In this document: positions 59,982 to 64,000 of the stretch, one piece after another | Layout: each line of letters begins with the position of its first letter | How positions within the stretch are numbered: the first letter of the stretch is position 1 | Origin: Rhododendron vialii | Lineage: Eukaryota > Streptophyta > Magnoliopsida > Ericales > Ericaceae | Assembly (NCBI RefSeq): GCF_030253575.1 | Contig: NC_080568.1 | Location: 34,839,501-34,903,500 of the forward strand | DNA: 64,000 nt | Direction: 5' to 3' | The notes under the pieces: model-generated | What the model was told of the DNA's origin: nothing | Database searches by the model: none | Seen by the model: only the letters and a program-made list of their open reading frames with translations | Program-made: the position numbers and the translations under genes

Positions 59982-60410
59982 CTAGTCTTCTTTGGTCTAC
60001 TCTGGGCTTCTATTCCAAGCCGAGGTTTGTGCTTGTGGGTCGGGATCAATACTGTAGACTAGTTGATTTGGTGTGGTCGAGAATCTTTAGTAAAGAATAC
60101 GGTAACGTATGAAACCCTTTATGATGTGATTGTGAGTATATTTATGTAGCATGTGTGTGTCCACTAGCTCAAGGTGTGTAGTAGTGCCCAAGGGGCACCA
60201 TTTAGCATTACCATAGTAATAAACCTGACTTTATTGGATCAGTAAAACAGATGGGTGCTTGCACTCGCATGCTGAATCCCACCGGTCTCTCTCTGGAACC
60301 TCTCTACGTCATCAAAACTCAAAATCAACCATTTGTTTGTGTGGCTTTCATCGAAAGAGAAAAACTTTGTATCTTTTCATTTGCTATCATATGAGAAATG
60401 ATTCAATCAG

Positions 60411-60880
60411 TCTGTTTCAAACGAGGTGGTTCTTATTTTAGTTAAAATGCAGACCTTCCTATTTTTTCCCTTTCCCGATCGAATTTCAATCATCCGAGCT
60501 GCTCAATGTGATCAGAACGTGATTTTAAGGGTATCCGCGAGAAATCAGAAAAAAAAAAAAACCGGAAAGGACTTCATCTGAACAGTTTTTTATTGAACAA
60601 TTAAAAAAAACTGCTCAAATAAAGCCCTTCCTAGGTTTTTTTTTTTGGCCGATTTCTCGCTGGTACCCTTAAAATCACGTTCTCAACACATTGACTTCAT
60701 CTGAACAGTTTTTTATTGAACGGTTAAAAAAAAACTGCTCAAATAAGCCCTTCCCGGGTTTATTTTTTTGCCGATTTCTTAAGGGTACCCTTAAAATCAT
60801 GTTCTGAACACATTGAGCGGCTCGGTTCGATCGGGAAAGGGGAGTCTGCATTTTAAGAGGTCCTCATTTGAAACTTTCCC
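60411..60880. mobile_element. TIR element with nested inverted repeats (470 bp)
   Basis: ATGATTCAAT is duplicated exactly on both sides (60401-60410, 60881-60890), and sister flanks read GATTCAATAATACTTTGG. The outer arms (GTTTCAAACGAGG..., GCAGACC...) and an inner repeated module (CTGAACAGTTTTTTATTGAA, twice direct and also inverted) make several overlapping hairpins. The 9-10-base duplication suggests a Mutator-like origin. No coding sequence is seen. Confidence 0.8.
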
Positions 60881-60890
60881 ATGATTCAAT

Positions 60891-61881
60891 AATACTTTGG
60901 TAACCATCTTTAATTACTATGTTTTGGATATCATGTGATGTGTCACTAATATATTGATGGAATATGCTTTATTTGTCATATAGTGGAGCACTTTCTATCA
61001 ATACTTTAGTGACACATCACATGATACCCAAAAGGGCCGAAACATAGGAAATTTTTGGTGTTTAGTGGATTTTTTTAGTTTGTTGTCAAAATAGTTAGGA
61101 TTAAAATTAAATTGGGCTCGACAAGTAGAATTGAAAAGAGCTTTGCTATTCGCAAGGAAAATTTGTAGGGAACCACGCAAGGAAAAATGCATTTAGGCCC
61201 ATTCCGGGTCCCACAAAAATCTAAAAAAATATCCATAAATTTTTGAATATTATTTTATGGGGCTCTATAAGAAATCAGCCCCAACGAAAATCAGTAAGTA
61301 TTACTTTTATGAATCAATTGAACCAACTGTAAATAAGACTTCAATTTTTTTATCCACTTTTAGTCAATTATTCTTAGTTTTTGGTCTTAATTTTTAGTTT
61401 TCCAAATTTTTTTTGAACAACAAAGAAAATTTTCCAGAGGTTCTGGTTATGTAAGGTCTATATTTCAAATTCCATTTATCAAGACACATATTGATTTGTA
61501 TCCCTTATTATTGAGTTGTAACTTATTGATTTTCCTTTATAAAGCGTATGTTTTAGGAAGTATATCAATTATATTGTGTAATTTAAAGATAGAGTTTGTT
61601 AATGAAATAGATTGGAAGAAAATCAAATCTTTTGAAAGGAATTTCATGATTATAGCCGCCTATAAGAAAAGGGGATCACATAATCAATGGATGAAAAATA
61701 TGGGAACGTGCATCAAAATTAGAGCTCGAGCAACTCCAGTACGTAAAGCTTTTACCAGTGTTCGAGCAACTTGACAGATTTTATCCATCTATTTATAGGC
61801 AGCTCTTTTGGGTTTTCTAAACCACCGAATAAACTTGTGCTACTCTCCTCTGTCTCCAAAACTCATAAACTTCCATACGCG
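60891..61881. other. Intergenic, no gene recognised
   Basis: The first 130 bases are the ankyrin 3' flank. A 92-codon ORF at 61496-61774 has no motif I can identify and sits in AT-rich sequence, so I do not call it a gene. Confidence 0.5.
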
Positions 61882-62322
61882 TAGGCCTGTCAATGGACCG
61901 GATCCGATCCGAATCCAAATATGATCCGATAATCTAAATCCGGTAATCCAAATAAGGATCGGATCGGATTAAATCCGTTATCAATCCGAATCCGAACTTT
62001 ATTTATTTATTTTTTTTATAAATTTAAAAAAAACAGTAAAATTTTTATTTTGAAAAAAAAATGTTTAAGTAGTTGTATTTTTATTTTTATTTTTTAAATA
62101 TTTTTTCGGAAAATTTTTTTTTTTGCTAAAATTTTTGAAGTAAAAAAGTTTTCAGATCGGATTCAGATTTTCGGATCGGATCCGGATTTTTCGAGTTCGG
62201 ATCTGGATTACCACTATCGGATTCTAGTCTTATCGGATTCAGATCGAATTTGGGTCTTATCGGATCCGGATCGAATTCGAATCTGTCGAATCCGGATCGG
62301 ATCTGGCCGATTGACAGGCCTA
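61882..62322. mobile_element. hAT-like MITE rich in GGATCCGGATC
   Basis: Ends TAGGCCTGTCAATGGACCGG and CCGATTGACAGGCCTA are inverted repeats. Both arms contain many GATCGGATCCGGAT-like words. The target duplication is not clear. Confidence 0.75.
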
Positions 62323-63055
62323 AGATCGGCGTGCTCGCAGACAGACAGAAATGCCCGAACTCCAACGAACCCTTCCCCCCAGTTGGCGACCCTTTTGATC
62401 AACCAACGTCGAAATACACGAAAGGGGCGATCTATGTTTATCCTTGAAAGTCGACCTCTGCCCTTCACTCAGGAATTACCTAAAAGGAAAGACAATCGAA
62501 TCAGCTCTTGTTGGCCTCGTCACGTTTACGATTTCTTCGTGACAAGCTTTCTCTCCACCTTCGGCCCGATGAGCTTGCGGGGGGTTGTTGGTGGACGATT
62601 TCGATCCGGTAGTTTCGATCAACTAAATCGAGAGAGAAGTAGGTAGTTGACAAGGGTTCCATACCTTAGATTCGACCGGCTATAGCCTTTTGGATAAAAA
62701 TGAATCAACAGGGAATATTGAGATTCTTGTGGAATATAGCCGTCGGGAGTCGCGCACTAACCGGAATGACTTTTGTTGTGTTTATGAATTTGGTATTATA
62801 CTGCGATAGGTTCAATATGGAAGATATCTTCTATAGATTAGGACCCCATTTTTTTCACAAGTTTGTTCCTACATTTGATTTACTATGTTGTATACCTTCT
62901 CTTTTCGAAAATGTAACGTAAATAATGAGTTAGTGAACAAACTAGAGAATCGAATTCAGAGAACTACGTGGAGAAGTCAGTAAAAGGATGTCAAAGACCC
63001 AGGAAAGCAATGACGAAAGACAGATTAGAAAAAGAATGCCTAAGAGGATAAGCGC
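62323..63055 (+). other. Unassigned segment with two open frames
   Basis: Frames at 62311-62646 (111 codons, its start inside the MITE) and 62700-62921 (73 codons) are open. The second has one hydrophobic stretch (MTFVVFMNLVLYC). The segment is less AT-rich than its surroundings and free of visible repeats. A transferred organellar (mitochondrial) fragment is possible, but I did not recognise a specific gene, so this is only a suggestion. Confidence 0.3.
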
Positions 63056-64000
63056 ATGGATAAGCTCACTCAATTTTGTCGCCTCTCTCTCTTTTTAAAA
63101 AAACTCCCTCAACAAAGAAACCCTAGCTGCCGCCGCTGGGGGGGAGGCATCCGCCTCTCTCTCCCTCCTCCCTCCTCCCTGTTCGTTTTCCCTCGCCCTC
63201 TTCGCCTCGTGGTCTCCCGCCGCTGGCTTTCCGTGCGCACAGTTGGGGTTCGTTCGTTGCTTGGCCAAACGTGGCTCCCCCGTTCGGTGGCTTCGTCCGG
63301 CGTGTGGTGGTGGTCCACAATCCGTGGTTCCACACGGCGACTCTAGATCTGTCTTGCTCGGAGTCATCGGCGAGATAATAAGGTGTGCGGTTGGATTGGG
63401 GTTTTCCTTCTTTTGGTTTTCTTTTTTGTTTACCGACTGTTTCTTTCCTGGTGTTCTCCGATCTGGGTCCCCCCAGATTCGGGCTGTGCTGGTCTGGGTT
63501 TCCCCCAGGTCCGGCGGTTTAGGTGGTGGGCGAAATAAATTTAGCTTGGTTTTGATGGGTGGTAGGCGGCTGGTTCAGTGATGTGGTGTTTTCCAGCAGC
63601 AGCAGCTGTGTTGCTGGTGTTGGGGGTCCTCGTAACAGCACTGGTTTGGTTGCTCTGGGCCGTCAACGGCAGATTGGGTGTGATGGAGGGTCTGGTCTTC
63701 GACCGCCGTGGTCGCTTGGGCATGTCGGAGTCGCTTTCCGGCATTTGCCTCGGCTCTCGTGTTCGGAGCTTCGCATGACAGCGGAGGCTTGCCATGGAGT
63801 CTCCCCGGAGTTTCTCCTATGCTGGAATGGTCTTTATTCCAGTCGGTTGGTGGCCGGTGTGGTCTGGCCATGAGGGCTGTTTCTTCCTTTAAGCTTGTTT
63901 TATGTTTGTTGTTTTCGATTACATATGAGCCTTGTTGTGTAATGGTTTGTGCTGAGATTTCATTTGAGATCTTTCTGTCTTGTCCCGGACAGGATTCTCA
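63056..64000 (+). other. GC-rich segment, possible 5' end of a transcription unit
   Basis: There is an abrupt change to GC-rich sequence with pyrimidine-rich CCCTCCTCCCTCCTCCC and AACCCTAGCTGCCGCC, typical of plant 5' leaders. Several overlapping ORFs of 66-112 codons on both strands reflect composition rather than coding. It may be the leader of a gene, or of a LINE, that continues beyond the window. No domain is seen. Confidence 0.35.

Overview
This is a stretch of nuclear DNA from a flowering plant. It is AT-rich and full of transposable elements. GT-AG introns, TATA boxes of the CTATAAATA type, Stowaway, Tourist, hAT, CACTA and Mutator elements, chromovirus-type LTRs and a plant PGG-domain ankyrin family all point to a eudicot, probably one with a large repeat-rich genome. 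I cannot name the species.

The core of the window is a tandem array of genes for BDA1/ACD6-like ankyrin-PGG membrane proteins on the + strand. Each unit has four exons: exon 1 carries two ankyrin repeats (phase 1 donor), exon 2 two to three, exon 3 the last repeat and a linker, and exon 4 the PGG motif with the membrane segments. Two copies read through intact: 35180-39988 (512 codons) and 54434-59981 (517 codons). A third, 45797-50591, is nearly intact but has lost the GT of its first donor and ends early. The copy at 1432-8414 is dead (LTR miniature element in exon 1, frameshifts, PGG half of exon 4 gone). A diverged half copy lies at 13079-14817 and an exon 1 scrap at 34275-34465. A 27-base indel in exon 3 and the flanking sequences split the array into two lineages (1.4 kb + 45.8 kb copies; 35.2 kb + 54.4 kb copies).

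Only one other host gene is recognisable: a nine-exon METTL2/6/8-type tRNA 3-methylcytidine methyltransferase at 16367-20546. All its junctions are in phase, but it carries one in-frame TGA and an altered SAM motif. Its last exon and 3' flank were copied together with an ankyrin promoter block to 52525-54434, so the duplication unit once ran across the methyltransferase/ankyrin boundary.

Most of the rest is mobile DNA. A Mutator-like element (21288-32593) with two decayed genes contains two solo LTRs, one of which contains a third. Further solo or single LTRs lie at 10231-12221 and 40767-42684. Many MITE-size insertions have target-site duplications that can be confirmed against the empty sites in sister ankyrin copies. 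The most unusual signal is that four LTRs each carry a cluster of one short perfect dyad, with a different sequence in each. In the two related chromovirus-type LTRs the clusters occupy the same position although the motif has changed completely. The right end (62.3-64 kb) holds unassigned ORFs and a GC-rich segment that may begin another transcription unit.
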